In this document: in pieces, positions 23,191-37,175 of the stretch
Position numbering within the stretch: the stretch's first letter is position 1
Layout of the letters: each line of letters begins with the position of its first letter
Assembly (NCBI GenBank): GCA_033239525.1
Contig: BSYO01000031.1
Coordinates: 2,512,467 to 2,576,466, forward strand
Origin: Nepenthes gracilis
Lineage: Eukaryota > Streptophyta > Magnoliopsida > Caryophyllales > Nepenthaceae
Direction of reading: 5' to 3'
Length of the DNA: 64,000 bases
The notes under the pieces: model-generated
What the model was told of the DNA's origin: nothing
Seen by the model: only the letters and a program-made list of their open reading frames with translations
Databases searched by the model: none
Made by a program: the position numbers and the translations under genes

Positions 23191-24039
23191 TTACCTGGTC
23201 TTAGAGCTTGCAGGTGAGGTCATGTACCTGAAGTTGGGTCCAAAAGTATATAAAGTGCAAACGATTATTCTTTGGTTAAAAAACAACTATTTTAGGTTTT
23301 AGGTCTTTCCATTCGCTTCAACCTTAGTTAATATTATAACAATTGGAGCTTTCATAAGTCACTTTATTTTGTAAGGTGTCTAGACAAATTGCAGGTTATA
23401 TTCATTCCTTACCTTTTTCACACTATTTTTTCTTTCTTTTTCCTAACCAAATGGAGATAGCTATAAATTTCTTAGGTATCCAAACATAGGTCAGGTATAT
23501 TTCATTGGGCATCTACCCAATAGTTCTTCTTTCTTTCCCCTGATCAAACAGAGATAACTCTATTTTTTATAAGATATGAATATCAAAATATTACTTTAAT
23601 GATAATTAATTTAATTAAAGTGATATATTTTTTAAATAAATTAAAATTTTAGATCAAAAATTAAGTATTAAATCATTATAAGTTAGATCAAGTAATGCCT
23701 AATTTACATATGAATGTATTTTAGGTGGAATATTCAAACCTAAAATGTAATTAAGTGGCACACGTATGTGTTTGGAATAGAATATTGACATCTAATGCCT
23801 GCCTGAGAGGTTCTTATGTGCGGGTAACCAAATAAAAATAACTCTATATTTTTCAGGTATTTAGACATGACACAGATATATATTCATTCAATATCTTTTC
23901 CATTAGTTTTTTTTCTCTTCCTCTCTCCTAAACCAAATAGGAATAACTCTATATTTTTTATGTTTTTTTATATAAGACAAATCTTTTCTACTATTTTTCC
24001 TTTCTTACCCTATAACCAAACAAGTATGACTCTAAGGTG

Positions 24040-24394
24040 GTGTTATGTTAAAGAAAATAAAAATTTTATTTTTTCTTTATTTTCAGAGGAATAAATATTC
24101 TTCCGTTTGATTATAACTTAATTAAAAATAAATATTCTTACATTTTAATAGGGAATAATTATTCCTGCATATGTAAAAATAACTATTCTGATTTATTATT
24201 ATTATTATTATTATTATTTTCACCTTATTCTTTATACTATTTTACAAACTAAATAATGAAATATTAATTCATACCTTATTCTATTCCAATAACTAAATAT
24301 AGGAATAACAATTCTAACTCTATTCTTATCCTATTCTATTCCCTAGGAATAACTATTCTATTCATATCTTATTATATTTTAATAATTAAATGTA
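24040..24394 (+). mobile_element. ATT-rich MITE, copy M3, inserted in the satellite
   Basis: It contains GGAATAATTATTCCTGC, an (ATT)n tract near 24,193-24,220, then TTATACTATTTTACAAACTA, ATTCTATTCCAATAACTAAA and TTTTAATAATTAAATGTAC at the right edge. Block order equals M1 and the reverse of M2. The left edge is approximate. Confidence 0.6.
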
Positions 24395-24917
24395 CTATAA
24401 ATTGCTTAGATATCTTAACATAGGGCTAGTGTATTAATTCAGCATCTTCCCCACAACTTTTCATTTCTCTCCTTCTAACCAAACAACAATAACTCTATAT
24501 TTCTTTGGTATCTTGACATGGACCAAATATTCAGCATCCCTCTTACTACTTTTCTTTCTCTTCCCATAACCAAGCAGAAATAAATGTATATTTTTCAGAC
24601 ATCTAGATATGACAGTAATAAAGTATTCATTTACCATTTTTTCAATTACTTTTCTTCTCTCTTTCAAATCAATCAGTGATAACTCCAAATTTCTTAGGTA
24701 TCTTGGCATAGAGCAGACGTGCAATCATTCAATATCTTTCCCACTGTTTTTCTGTTATTTCCTCTAACCAAATAGGGATAACCCTGCATTTCTTAGGTAA
24801 GTCCACATGGGGCATACATGTATTCATTCCGAATCTAATCAAACAAGGATAACTCTGCATTTCTTAAGTATTTTGATATGGGGCGTGTATTCATTCGGCA
24901 ACTTTCGTACTACTTTT

Positions 24918-25319
24918 TGACATGTGTCCCACATTTGAAAACTTGAGGTAAAACCTCCAACTTATAAATTTAGAGGGATGGCGTTTCTTTGGGGTATGCT
25001 CTCCCTCCAAATTTGTACACGCATCAATTGTGCTTTCATTGAGATCGACCCCAGCCTGGAGAGGGCTACATGGGGAGGGTTCTACCAAAAAAGAACTACC
25101 TACAGAAGAGCTAACCTACTACCGGTGCACCGAGCATCGCAGAGTGAGAGCCGCAGAGTGTAACCGCCGAGGTATGCGAGTGTCGAAGGAAGGAGGAATG
25201 ATGCATGTTCCATGTCAAGAGAACTTAAAGTAAAATCTTTAACTTATAAGTTTTGGGGCTCTTTTTCCCATAGGACGTATTTTTGGGGTAAGCTCTCTCC
25301 TGAATTTGTGTACGTATCA
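24918..25319 (+). mobile_element. Complete TRIM-type miniature LTR retrotransposon
   Basis: The 402-bp element has direct terminal repeats at 24,918-25,026 (TGACATGTGTCCCACA to TACACGCATCA) and 25,199-25,319 (TGATGCATGTTCCATG to TACGTATCA). Both share AACTTATAA and GGGGTA-GCTCTC. A purine tract GAAGGAAGGAGGAA lies directly before the second repeat. TTGTGCTTTCATTGAGA lies directly after the first, where a primer-binding site belongs. A 5-bp target duplication CTTTT is present at 24,913-24,917 and 25,320-25,324. The inner 172 bp is GC-richer and non-coding. Small size and lack of genes fit a TRIM that relies on other elements for movement. It sits inside a satellite unit. Confidence 0.85.
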
Positions 25320-25518
25320 CTTTTCCTTTTCCTTTTTCTAATCAAACAAGGAAAACTCTATATTTCTTAAGTATCTATATATGGGATAGACATATATTCA
25401 TTTAGTAGCTTCCCTACTACTTTTCCTTTCTCTCCCCCTGATCAAATAGGGGTAACTCCATATTTCTTAGGTATCTAGATATGTGCAGACCTGTATTCAT
25501 TCAACATCTTCCTTGTCA

Positions 25519-25524
<6 letters not shown>

Positions 25525-25556
<32 letters not shown>
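25525..25556. repeat. (CT)n microsatellite
   Basis: A run of about 16 CT units within the pyrimidine part of one satellite unit; probably an expansion of that part. Confidence 0.9.
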
Positions 25557-25560
<4 letters not shown>

Positions 25561-26060
25561 AATAGGGATAACTCTATATTTTGTTGGTATCTAGACATGG
25601 AAAAGGCATGCATTCATTTAACATCTTTCCCACTACTTTTGCTCTCTCTCTCCCTAATCAAGTAGGGATAACTCTACATTTATTCAGTATCTAAGCATAG
25701 GGCTGCCATGTATTTATTTAGCAACTTCCCATCTACTTTTCCTTTCTTTTCCCTAACCAAACAAAGCCAACTCTACACTTTCTAGGCAACTAGACTTAGG
25801 GCAAACATGTATTCATTCAATATCTCTACCAACTACCCTTTCTTTCTTCATTCATCAAAGATTTTCCCTACTAATTATATCTCTCCCTCTAACCAAACAA
25901 AGATGAACTACTCATTTCTCATGCATCTAAATATAAGGCAAGCATATACTAATTCATCACCTTTTTTCCCTACTTAGATCGTATCTCCCACTAATCAAAC
26001 AGGGATAGCTCTTCGTCTTTCAAGTATGTAAATATGAAGCAAGCTTATACCTATTCAATT

Positions 26061-27573
26061 TAGTACAATATTCTTATAAATTTAGAATAATTTTAAATTA
26101 TTTTTTACCACCCTATTTCTAAATTTTGTAAATATACATCTTCGCTTCTTTCAATGAGCTTAGAACATAAAAATAACAACATAGGCAAAAGATCACTATG
26201 AGTGATGAACAGGAAAAGGATGCACATCAACAATCAAAACCCTTTCCCACACAACCAAAATTTCCTTTTGCTCTCCCCCTTGACCCCTTTTTCCCTTCAA
26301 ATCATTACTCTTCTTAGCAACTAAAATTACCGGATAAAAATCGAACCTATTAAAACACGATCAACCCTATCTGCGCTATTGGAATAGCATACCCAAATAG
26401 GATCACTTTCCTTTAAGGACAATGCATGGATATCTACGTCCATAATGTACTTAATAAAGATAGAATGTTCTAATAGCTTTCAAAAAAAGGTCCATACAGT
26501 ATACAGATGATGAGATAGAGTAGCCCTCTAGTTATCTAGTGGAACAACTACCTTAGGAATCATGAACCGTCCACAATGTTTTAAAAATTCAAGTTCAAGT
26601 TTTTCTGTATCAGAATCATCCATTAATTAACCTATATGTTTGCTGTGCAAAATGAAAGCGCAAGAGGAGAGGAAAGGAGGAGCAACAATTCTATGAGAAT
26701 GACTAATCATCGGCATCCATGGATGAGAAAATTTCCTTTCGCGAATGATAAAAATGGCGGGGAACGATCTCTTCATAAGGGAACACAGACAATATGCTTT
26801 ATCTTCTCCATTCCTCAACATTCTAGAGAGGAAAGGAGGACAAAGGTTAGTCACAAAAGAAAACATCTTAAATTAAGTTTACCGGCATTCATACAATAAA
26901 ATATTTATCGATATATAAAATATCAGCCACTTATAAGTATTGACCATCATTACCACTATAAAATTGCAATATATCATTATAATGAGAGGCTTTCGAAATT
27001 TCGGTCAATACACTTGTAAAATTTGCCAACGGATTCTGATTCAAAATAAAATCTTTTTTATCAGATATTAATATAATCTTAACTAATACTGCTATTAATA
27101 TTTTCATTCATGCCCATATTGTAGACAAATCATCTCAAAGATCAGAGCAACAATATGATCATATACCATAAATATATATATACCACACTATTCAATTACA
27201 CTAGACACAAGAATAAATCCAATGAATATAATAGTTTTACATGAAAAACAAAAACTGATATATAAGATACCTAAATTCAAAACCACTATAAAAAATTACC
27301 TCCTTTTGTTTTCCATTTTTTTCTTGATAAATATAAAAAAAAATACCCCTTTTCTCTTTTTTTTTTGGATAAATACTTCCGTTTTTTTCCTTTCAACACT
27401 ACCCAAATTGATAAAGAAGAAGTAAATGAGAAAGAACGAGTTAAAAGGGGAGGAAAATGGAAGAGGGAATGGCCCACCAAAAGCTCTCAGCAAGAACAGA
27501 TGTTCTGTCCTACTGACTTGAGATAATCTGGAAGATGAACCTCAAACTGAAGCTTTCGCAGACCTAGAGTTTC
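26061..27573. other. Region downstream of the KH gene, no further gene recognised
   Basis: It includes the presumed 3' UTR of the KH gene (about 27.3-27.57 kb). A GC-richer stretch at 26.2-26.9 kb contains overlapping ORFs on both strands (26,636-26,899 plus; 26,627-26,866 minus) without known motifs. CTCTCCCCCTTGACC near 26,272 resembles the reverse complement of a retrotransposon polypurine tract, but no LTR was found next to it. Confidence 0.5.
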
Positions 27574-27720
27574 TTAGCGCCCTGTTTTTGCTCGTTTCAT
27601 CCCACTACTATTGAATGGAGAGACGCTGCCACTCGGCCCAGGACTTTCTTCTCGGAAATTTGAATTCAGCAGAGCAAGTTCCCGCAACTGCTGCCTCTTG
27701 TAGTAATCCTGAGACTCATC
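27574..27720 (-). CDS. KH gene exon 7 (stop codon)
   Basis: The acceptor GATGCAG precedes GATGAGTCTC. It encodes [18 protein letters not shown] to KRAKTGR, then TAA at 27,576-27,574. Confidence 0.95.
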   Translation of the reverse strand, partial: DESQDYYKRQQLRELALLNSNFREESPGPSGSVSPFNSSGMKRAKTGR

Positions 27721-30700
27721 CTGCATCGAGCAGACTGTAAACGAGAGAGGAACAAAAAAAGCAGCCACAAGCACAAACTTATCTCTATGTGTGGGGTCTG
27801 AGGAAGGGTGGCACCGCTTTTGGGTCTATTATATACAGTATTGTCCCATATTATGTAAGATGTTTCAACGACTAGAACCGTATCCCCAAGGACAAAAGGC
27901 AACAAATCTACCATTGCTTCAGAGGAGACAACTCTGCTGATTTAGTTAACAGAGATAAAGTAAATATCAGAAGTCTTAGAAATTCTTCTAAGATCTCCTT
28001 TGACTACCGTACAAACCTCCTCTCTATGTGCAGGGTGGTCTGGGGAAGGATGGAACCACCTTTAGGTTTGTTGTATGTGATCTTATTGCATATTATATAA
28101 TGACTTAAATACATGACCATAAAGTCAAACAATGAAAACTCCACTGTAATACCAAGGGAAGCAATTTCGTGATTTAGTTAAAGAGATGGAAGCAAGTACC
28201 ACAAGTTTTAGCAATTATTCTAAGGTCTCCTTTGCCTGTCTTACGAAGCTACTCTCTATGCGCAGGGTGTTCCAGGGAAGGGTTGGACAGGTTTTGAGTT
28301 TGTTGCATGTGCTCATCTTGCATTATTCAAGAAATCATTTTTACGATTCAAGCCCGTGACTACAAAGTATCACAGTGACAGTTCTATTGTTGCGTCGATG
28401 GAAGCAACTTTGTGATTTAGTTAAAGAGAGAGAAGCAAATACCACAAGTTTTAGCAATTCTTCTAAGATCTCCATTGCCTGTCATACAAAGCTCTTCTCT
28501 ATGTGCAAGGTGGTCCGATTGTTGCATGCATTAAGATCTTGTATAATGCAAGAAGTCATTTCCACCGCTTAAACCCATGATCATAAGGTCATACAACGAG
28601 AACTACACTGTTAAGGGAAGCAACTTTGTGATTTTCACAAAAGAGATGGAAGTATATACCACAAGTTTTAGCAATTCTCCTAAGATCACCTTTGCCAGTC
28701 GTATGAAACCCCACCCTGTGCAAAGTGGTCTGGGGAAGGATGGAACCGATTTTGAGTCCGTTATATGCTATCTTATCTTTGCATCATGCAAAATGTAATT
28801 TCTATAACTTGAACCCGTGACCATAAGATCTGTGAACAACAACTCTACTATTGCGTTAAGAGAAGCAACCTTGTGATTTAGTAAAAGAGATAAAAATAAA
28901 TCCTACCGGTTTTAGCAATTATTCTAAAATCTCCTTTGCCTGTCGTACGAGGCTACTCTCTATGTGCAGGGTAGTCCAAGGAAGGGTAGGACCGATTTTG
29001 AGCCTATTGTATATGGTCTTGTATTGCATTATGTAAAAGCTTATTTCTACTACTTGAACCCATGACCACAAAATCAAACATATCTATTGTTGCATCAAGG
29101 AAACAACTATGTAAGTAAAAGAGATAGAAGTAAATACCAATGCTTTTATCAATTCTAAGATCTCCTTTGCCAATCATAAGAAACTCTTCCCTACGTGCAA
29201 GTTGGTCTGGGAAAGGGTGGGACTAGTTTCAGATTTATTGCAAACGGTCTTACCTTACATTGTGTAAAAGATCAATTCTATGACTTACCGTTGCATCAAG
29301 GGAGGCAACTTTGTGATTTAGCAAAATATATATGAAAGTAAATGCCACGTTTTAGCAATTCTCCTAAGATCTCCTTTGCCTATCGTATGAAACTCCACTC
29401 TATGTGTGGGGTGGTTTGGGTAAGGACAGAATAGTTTTTGGGTTGGTTATACACAGTCTTATTTCTGTATAATACAAGATTGCATTTTTATGATTCAAAC
29501 TTATGACCACAAGATTAGATGACAACAATTATATTATTACATTAAGAGAAGCAACTTTGTGATTTAATAAAAGAGATAAAAGTAATTACCACCGGTTTTA
29601 GCAACTCTTCTAAGATCTCCTTTGCCTGCTGTAACTTCATGTCGATCATATTGGGTGGTAAATCAGCTTCAACCAATATATGAAGTGGTTCGTTGAGGTG
29701 CTCATAGCCGGGTCTTCCTCTTAGCTTTTCTTCCTAATTTTTAGAGGAAAAAAGGCAGAGCATATAAATTATAAGAAGAGAAATTGATAAACTAATGATA
29801 AATAGCTTTTAGGGCAATGTGTGCATGAAAATGGATAAATTCTGGTTTTAGTGCAGAAAATAAAACTTTATTAATGATTATAGATAAAAATATATTTAAT
29901 CTTTTTTAATTGCATTGTGCTTAGTAATTGAAGAATCTATGTCTACTTCTGCAGCAACTAAGTAATGTAAATTTCTGCAATTTCTCATCACATTTGAACT
30001 TCTCAACTTATTTTTTTTCTAAATTCTCGAAAAAAAGATTCAATAAAGTATTACAAATTTTCAATGATAATCTTAATTTCATGCATTCAGCAGCAGCGAG
30101 TAAATATCTCGACAAAATTAGTGCTGCTATTTTTTTTACCTGAATTTGTTAAGCCGATACATTACCTTTCTTTAACTCAATATATGACTATTGAAAAGAT
30201 AAGAGAGCCCATCTGCTAAAGAGATGTTGCCTTTGAGAATAAAATAAATCCAAGCAGAGTAATTCTATGCAACAGTCGTAAGCATAATATCATTTATTAA
30301 TGACTAATAAATAACCACACATAAAAACCCGGAGAATAAAGAAACCTTAAAAGGCAATTCATGTATAACAACGCATAATAAATAAAGCCTGAATTACTAA
30401 AACTAGGGGAAAAAAAAAAGATTCATTTCCTCATCACTTTCCTTTATTTCTTCCCTTGCATTCTATTCTTTTTTTTCTACCTTCCAATCGAAAACTAAGA
30501 TACATGCCATAAATGAAAATATCGGTATCGATATCCGTCACAAGCAAATCAGCCAATATATTGATAAAATATCAAATATATCAAGTGATATTTTAAATAT
30601 CAGCTCGATGTGCCGCAGATACGATAGCACATCATAATTTCGCGATGGTATAGGAAAATATTGGGCTTTGTGTTCATATAAAACTATAAAAATAGGTTGT

Positions 30701-33700
30701 TTTCTCGTAATTGAATATGTTGTTAAAATGCAAATGTTAAATTAAATATTCACCGTTAAAAGGATAGAGCATATGCTGTTAAAATGCAAATGTTACATTA
30801 AATATTCACCATTAAAAGGATGTTGCCTCGGAGCATCCTCTCACCTATCCAACATGTAAGACATAGTAAGATTAACTGTACGTTATAATTTCTCTTTATT
30901 TTTTTTTAGCAGCCAAACAAATAAAATACTTTTATTATAAATTTATTTTATTTTTTATCATTTCTTTGACAACCAAACAATAAAATACGAGTCAAGAAAA
31001 ACTACTTCAACAGCAACAAAAGCTACAAAATTGCCCGAGTGGGTGGGAAGACGTAACGAACAACCTTCAAAATTCTCATGGGGGAAATAGAGGTAAACAG
31101 TATCAACATGTCCACAGAACTCTAACAAGTGAGCCATCCTAACAGATTTTTTTAAAGGGAAAACAAATCCTATATGGGTACTAAGTAACAAATAGAAAAA
31201 AATTGTCAAGGCAGAAAAAATTCTCATATCATATTTGATAGGACGGACTAAAATTTCATTTTCACCTTATTTTCAGTAAAATTACTATTTTACTACTTGA
31301 TTGCTATGTGATAAAAATAACAATTCAGAATAGGGAATAAAAAAACCAATATCCCATTAGTTTTTTTTTTTTAAATCCTCATCATTTGATAATAACCATT
31401 CCAAGATAGTTTTCCGATTTATCCTTAACACAAACCCTAATCCCTTTCCATCCTCTCATTCAATGGACAACACAACTTCGGTGATAACTTTGATCTGCAG
31501 TACAGCTACAGAGGCGATGATCTCGATAGAGAACTACTTAATTACTACAAAGGTGAAGATGGTGGTTCTTGCGAGGGTGAAGGAAAAGTAAATTTCAACC
31601 AATGCAATGGCGTAATCAAAGTCAGGAAAGATGGTGCCAATGAGAATGAACTAGAAGTAGAATTTGAGCACAGGGATGACCAAGACTATGAGGTCAGATA
31701 TGAATAAGATTACAGAGAATTCGAAGTCAAATACAACAAAAATGGTGGCAAAGTTAATTTTGAGGCCGAAGATGGTGATAACGAAGACGATGGTAGGGTT
31801 GCAGGAGGGCAATGACTAATATTCTAGTGTATGTTGGAATATTTTTTTTTTAGTTAAAGATATAAATTCATTTATTCAATTTTTTTGATTATTTCTTTTA
31901 CTATTACTACATATTAAATATTAGAAAATTAATTTATAATTTAATTTTACTTATTCTAAGTAACTAATCAGACAAGGGAATAATAATTTTCAATTCTATT
32001 CTCATATTATTCTATTTCTTAAAAATGATTATTCTATTCATATATTATTCTATTACAACAATCAAACGTAACATTAAATTAGACCGAGGGTTGGAGTGAT
32101 GCCGCAGCCCACATCATTGATTGCAAATCAAATCTAGTGAGTATGAATAGAGGAGAAGAGAGGCAGAGAGACGGGAATGATAGAAGTTTGTAGAGAATCA
32201 TACAATACAAAAATAAAAATTTGGAAATTATATATGATTTTCATTCTTTCTTTGTCTTTGGCGCACAGTTAATAGAATATTTGCTCATTACATTTTAGCC
32301 CAAACTCTACAATACAAGAAAAACATCATAAATATAGCTGGCACAACATAAAAGAGAAGTGGTTTCACTTTAAATAATCGTATAGATGAATTTACTCAGG
32401 TTATCTTTGGATCAAAGAAAATAATTTCTTATATCAAAATATATTCATAGAAAATGCAAAGCAATCGATAATCTATTTCTCCAAACAGAAGCACAATCAG
32501 AGTGATGGACTTAAATATATAAATAAAGTTTTGGAAACATCCTTGACACACTAACAGATGACGCAGAATCCATCAATCCATCTGTTTTTATATGGGCCCA
32601 CTAGTATGAATAGATGGATGTAAGATCACATAAGATAGAGGGGCTGAGGGGTGGCTAAAAGGTGACTATATAACAAAACCCAAATCTAATATGTAATTAC
32701 CTTATCAGGATCCTTTATGGAACCTTTTCCCCTGATGTAGACCCGGCAGCCTGTTGAAGCTTCAACTCTTTTCAGTGAGTTACCCCGGGGCCCAAGAAGT
32801 CGACCAACAAAATTGAACTGAAATACATGGAAAGGGAATCAGTAAGAACACAAGCAGACTTTTAACAGCGTATATAATCATATACGACAAATCAATGCAG
32901 AAAATAAAAATGTTCCATGCAATTTGATCTCATTACAAGGTATCTTACATTAGGATAAGTATCTACAGGAATTTCCAGTCGCAATATCTTCTTCACTGTA
33001 AAAGAACTAGGACTTGCCGGTGCACCTTGCCAATCCATAGACATTCGGGGTGGTCCACCTAATCTCTGCAAAACGGTAAAAAATTCGGCAATAAGAATGC
33101 AAATGGAAAACAAAGTATACAAAGAGGGAGAAATAAAATAGTCAAATTCTTGCTCAAAAACATAGACAATCAACAAGGTAATCCATGAGATGAATATTAG
33201 CCAATATGTAAAATATCAACAGAATTTTTCCTCTAAGATAGGAAATAATGTATTAATTAATCGTAAATTATGAGATTTTAATATTTCTTTTCCTTCTATA
33301 TATTAGTATTGGGGAAAGCAATACTGTAACAAATGGAGATATATCACTGTATCGATAATATATCAACCAATACACCAAATAAGGTTGACATATAGGATGA
33401 CATATTTCCCCAATTCATTTTGTTCTGTTCAAAAAAATAAAAAAACTTTTGCGTCCGAATACGGGTGACACTAATATGATCATGACTAATATTGATATTT
33501 TTCGATACCATAATAAAATTAAAATATATTGCTATATCAATGATATAACGTGATACCTCAGCTAACACACCAGAAATGGTTGATATATGGGACAATATTT
33601 TTCCTCAATTCATTTTGTTCTGATCCAATGAAGAACCTTTTGCATCAAATAATGCCAATACCGATTTGATAATATTTTTTCCCAATTCATTTTGTTCTGT

Positions 33701-36700
33701 TCCACAAAAAAAACTTTTTTGTATCTAATAATGTCAATACTGATACAACTGCAACAGGTATTAATTTATTAATCCATAATCATATTCCAAAACACAAAGC
33801 TAAAATGAACAGGCAGATCAAAGAAGGCTAACTTAGATCATCATCTCCACCTTTAACAAATAGCACAACTCATCTTACATAAAACCTAGGAGTACAGTCC
33901 CCCACTCCCGACACCGAGCCCTAAAAGCCTAAAAACCTCTCCAACTCTGAATTATAATAACCTTAAATTGGCCATTGAATAAGTACCGGTAAGAACACAT
34001 ATGTTAACAAGATAAAGTGAAAAGTCTATATCTTGAATGAATTAGTATTGTCCATTTTTTACATTTTTTTTCAACCCTAAAGCTCAGGCATGGTGATGGG
34101 ACAAAAGGAAGTTTTTGTTTAATTGAAAAATACTATTTATATTAATAATTAATGACTTTCTATAGAAATTGTTTTCAGGTTAATTAAAAATTAAAACTTT
34201 TAAAAAGAGAAGCTCTAAACTGCTGTTGTTTAAATGTTTAATTTCGATAATAGAGTTGTAAATTTTTGATACAAGTATTAAAACTCTTTTTCGTTCATTA
34301 TCTTTCTTCTATCAGAGATCGGGGTAGATAATGAATCTTTGGGGCGGGTGCTGGGCGTGAAATTTTATCTGTGATATTAAAAATTAATCAAAAACATATT
34401 ACGTTAACAGTGCTAGGCCGTAATGTCATATCAAAGCATTTGGGGAAAGAAACCTACTTGCTGTCTAGGCTGTAGGATACCGACAACATTACAGACACCC
34501 TACTGCAGCCTACAGCTGCAGTAAGCAGGAAGCTATATGTTAGGCAAAGTATATTTTTAATGCTCAAATAGCAGCGCTTGCTCCATGAGAACCATGCCCT
34601 TCTATAGCCAATCTTCTCATTATTTTGTTCAGGCCTCAAAATACAAGTATGAATAAAAATATCAATATTAATATTAAAATATTAAAAAATAAAAATTTTT
34701 AAAAATTATAAACTAACAAGATCATATTAACTGATATATCAGCCAAATATCAATTATATAAACTAATATTTTAAATATCGGTCAATATATTATAACATAT
34801 TATTATCATAGAAATATACTGGCTAATATTTACATCTATGCATTGAACCCTTTCCATAATTCACAAAATAGCTCTTGTATGTTCCATCTAATGGGAGACT
34901 AGTGCAACTACCAATCCACAACTATATGACAAACAGTATGCTTAAAACCACATACCAGGTGCAGCACCTATGAAAAATATTGGTCCGTTGGTATAAGTGG
35001 CAAGAAAGAGAAAGGTAAACATAAAAGCTTGGAGTCGGAAGATAATAAATGGTATGAAATTATTTATATTATTTAAGGATATTACACTAAAATGGATTAA
35101 ATAAAAGAAGCAGATTCATATAGCTGAACACATTTTAGGATTTAAAAAATTGTTGTTTTTTTTGTTCTTTGAAATTTATAATGTTCATAATAGCCGATGA
35201 ACCATGAAGTTATGTTGCTTTTGCAAGCCAATACTTCAGCTGTGTCAACTCCACATTAAATTAGATGCCACCGGTCCAACTAAAAATCTTATGTTGTTGT
35301 CTCCATCACATGATATGTTGTTGACTCCATCACATGATACCAGCACGCATTGTTATTACCTTACATAATTTGTCACATATTTAGTAGCCTATTGAAATAA
35401 TTAAATGTCACAATCCCATACAACTTAATTATATTTTATAGGTAAAGTTATATCCTTAATAAGCTCGATATATAATAGAAAGCAGTGCATTTAAGTAAAT
35501 GAGGAACTGATCCTCTACTTGCCCTATTAACTAACATATTTATCTCATCGTGTATCCTTCTTCAACTCTTGCTTATGCAATTTCATATTTAGACAAGAAA
35601 GGATAGGGTTCTCTATTATTGAAGAATCTACAACTCTCATTAAGGTAGGAGAAAGGGAGAATGAAAAAAAAAAAAAGAAAAACCAACTTCTTGTTCTTCG
35701 AGAAAAGGGCACTAATCATCGATTAAGGTATGCATTTATGAATATTTCGATGTTCTTGCTTGTAAAGTAATATGATAATTTGATGATCCGTAAAACGATT
35801 TAGATCTTATAAATTTGCACGCAGTCATCAAAGAGGAAATGGAAAAAGACAATAATGGGTAAAGCATATCAGCCACAGGACCCCAGAGTTCAGATGATTC
35901 CAACATATTTTTGTGTATTGAATTACCTCTTGAGGAAGGCCATTCCAAGCCCCCAATCCTGCACCAGGAACGTTGGAAAGCATATTTGCAGAATCCATAG
36001 GACTTGGGCTTCTATGTTGTCGTCTGTCAAAATCACCAAATCCTTGGTTGGATATCATACTGGAAACCTTCAAAATCTCTGCATAAATAAGCAAATCATT
36101 AATTAGAAAACCAACCATAGTTTCCGGCAAGGGTATATAGGCCACAAAATAAACAATTTATAATTTATGCATCCCATTAAGAAAATGCTAGGGAGTAAAG
36201 CTAGACACAAAAACAAGTATAAAAGAAGAGGAATCAGATATAGCCAAGGTTTCTCTGTAGAATGTCCAACTTTTAGAAAAATAAAAATACTCAGGAGTAT
36301 ATCCGTTATGAATATATGATTAACATAAACAAATTGAAACATGTAAGTAACTCATGCAACAAGGAAAGCCAATCGCTTTGGTATCTACCATCCCATCTAT
36401 CAATTTACTCAAACTAGCCAAAATAAGAACCTCAACAAAAGACGATCACTTCTTAGTCCCCGATATAGAATGAAATATCAACCGATATTTCTCAATATTA
36501 TAACAAAATTACGATACATAATAATATATCAGCCAATATTAAAAATAAAAGCCAATATTTGGCCGATATTTGTCATTCAGCTTATAATTCACAGAGAAAA
36601 TTTTTCTTTTAATATATTTAGTATTGATTTACATTTTTCTAAGATGTCCTTACCGATAAGAATACTACCGATATCGATATTTTCATCTATCACCCCATAG

Positions 36701-37124
36701 ACTCGAACACTGTCAACTACTACACCAAACTACTTGTGACAATCACTAAACAATGGATAGCTCTAGCTTTGTCCACCACCAAAGAGTAAGGTTACAGAGC
36801 CTGCTCTAAGCTAATGTCTGCTATCCTTCGATGTAAACAAGGAGATATAAAATAGGCAAATGAAAGTGACTATATATTTCAAGCTGTGAAGGACAATGCA
36901 TGCAAGTTTCTAATGCAGAACGACATATTTAAGCAGAGAAATACAGAACGATGTACTTAGCAGAGATCATTAATTTAATAAAATCGGAGTGATGAAAAAC
37001 AAATGTATCATCTGACAATCCCAGAAGATTGGAATACATAGCCACATAATTTAGACCCACAACTGAAAAAAAGTTTAAAGAGACTTGGGGGCATATTGAT
37101 CTGTCCTCCCACCCAATGAAAAAA

Positions 37125-37175
<51 letters not shown>

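Larger units (their letters stand above)
23440..26060 (+). repeat. Degenerate satellite of about 100-bp units, at least 17 copies
   Basis: The recurring core is AACTCTATATTTCTTAGGTA followed by TCTAGACATGG, then GTATTCATTCAGCATC, then a pyrimidine stretch (CTACTTTTCCTTTCTCTCCC) and AACCAAACAGGGAT. Cores lie near 23,458, 23,556, 23,840, 23,945, 24,396, 24,491, 24,583, 24,679, 24,779, 24,850, 25,354, 25,453, 25,570, 25,671, 25,770, 25,905 and 26,008. The array is interrupted by an AT-rich piece (about 23,575-23,815), an ATT-MITE (24.04-24.39 kb) and a TRIM (24,918-25,319). ORFs across it are repeat artefacts. Confidence 0.88.

Noticed and set aside
23440..26060. Regularly spaced repeats considered as a CRISPR-like array
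   Set aside because: The units are about 100 bp, diverge along their length, have no unique spacers, and the context is a plant nuclear genome.
26627..26899. Complementary ORFs on both strands
   Set aside because: No recognisable domain and equal openness on both strands; chance openness of a GC-richer patch is more likely.
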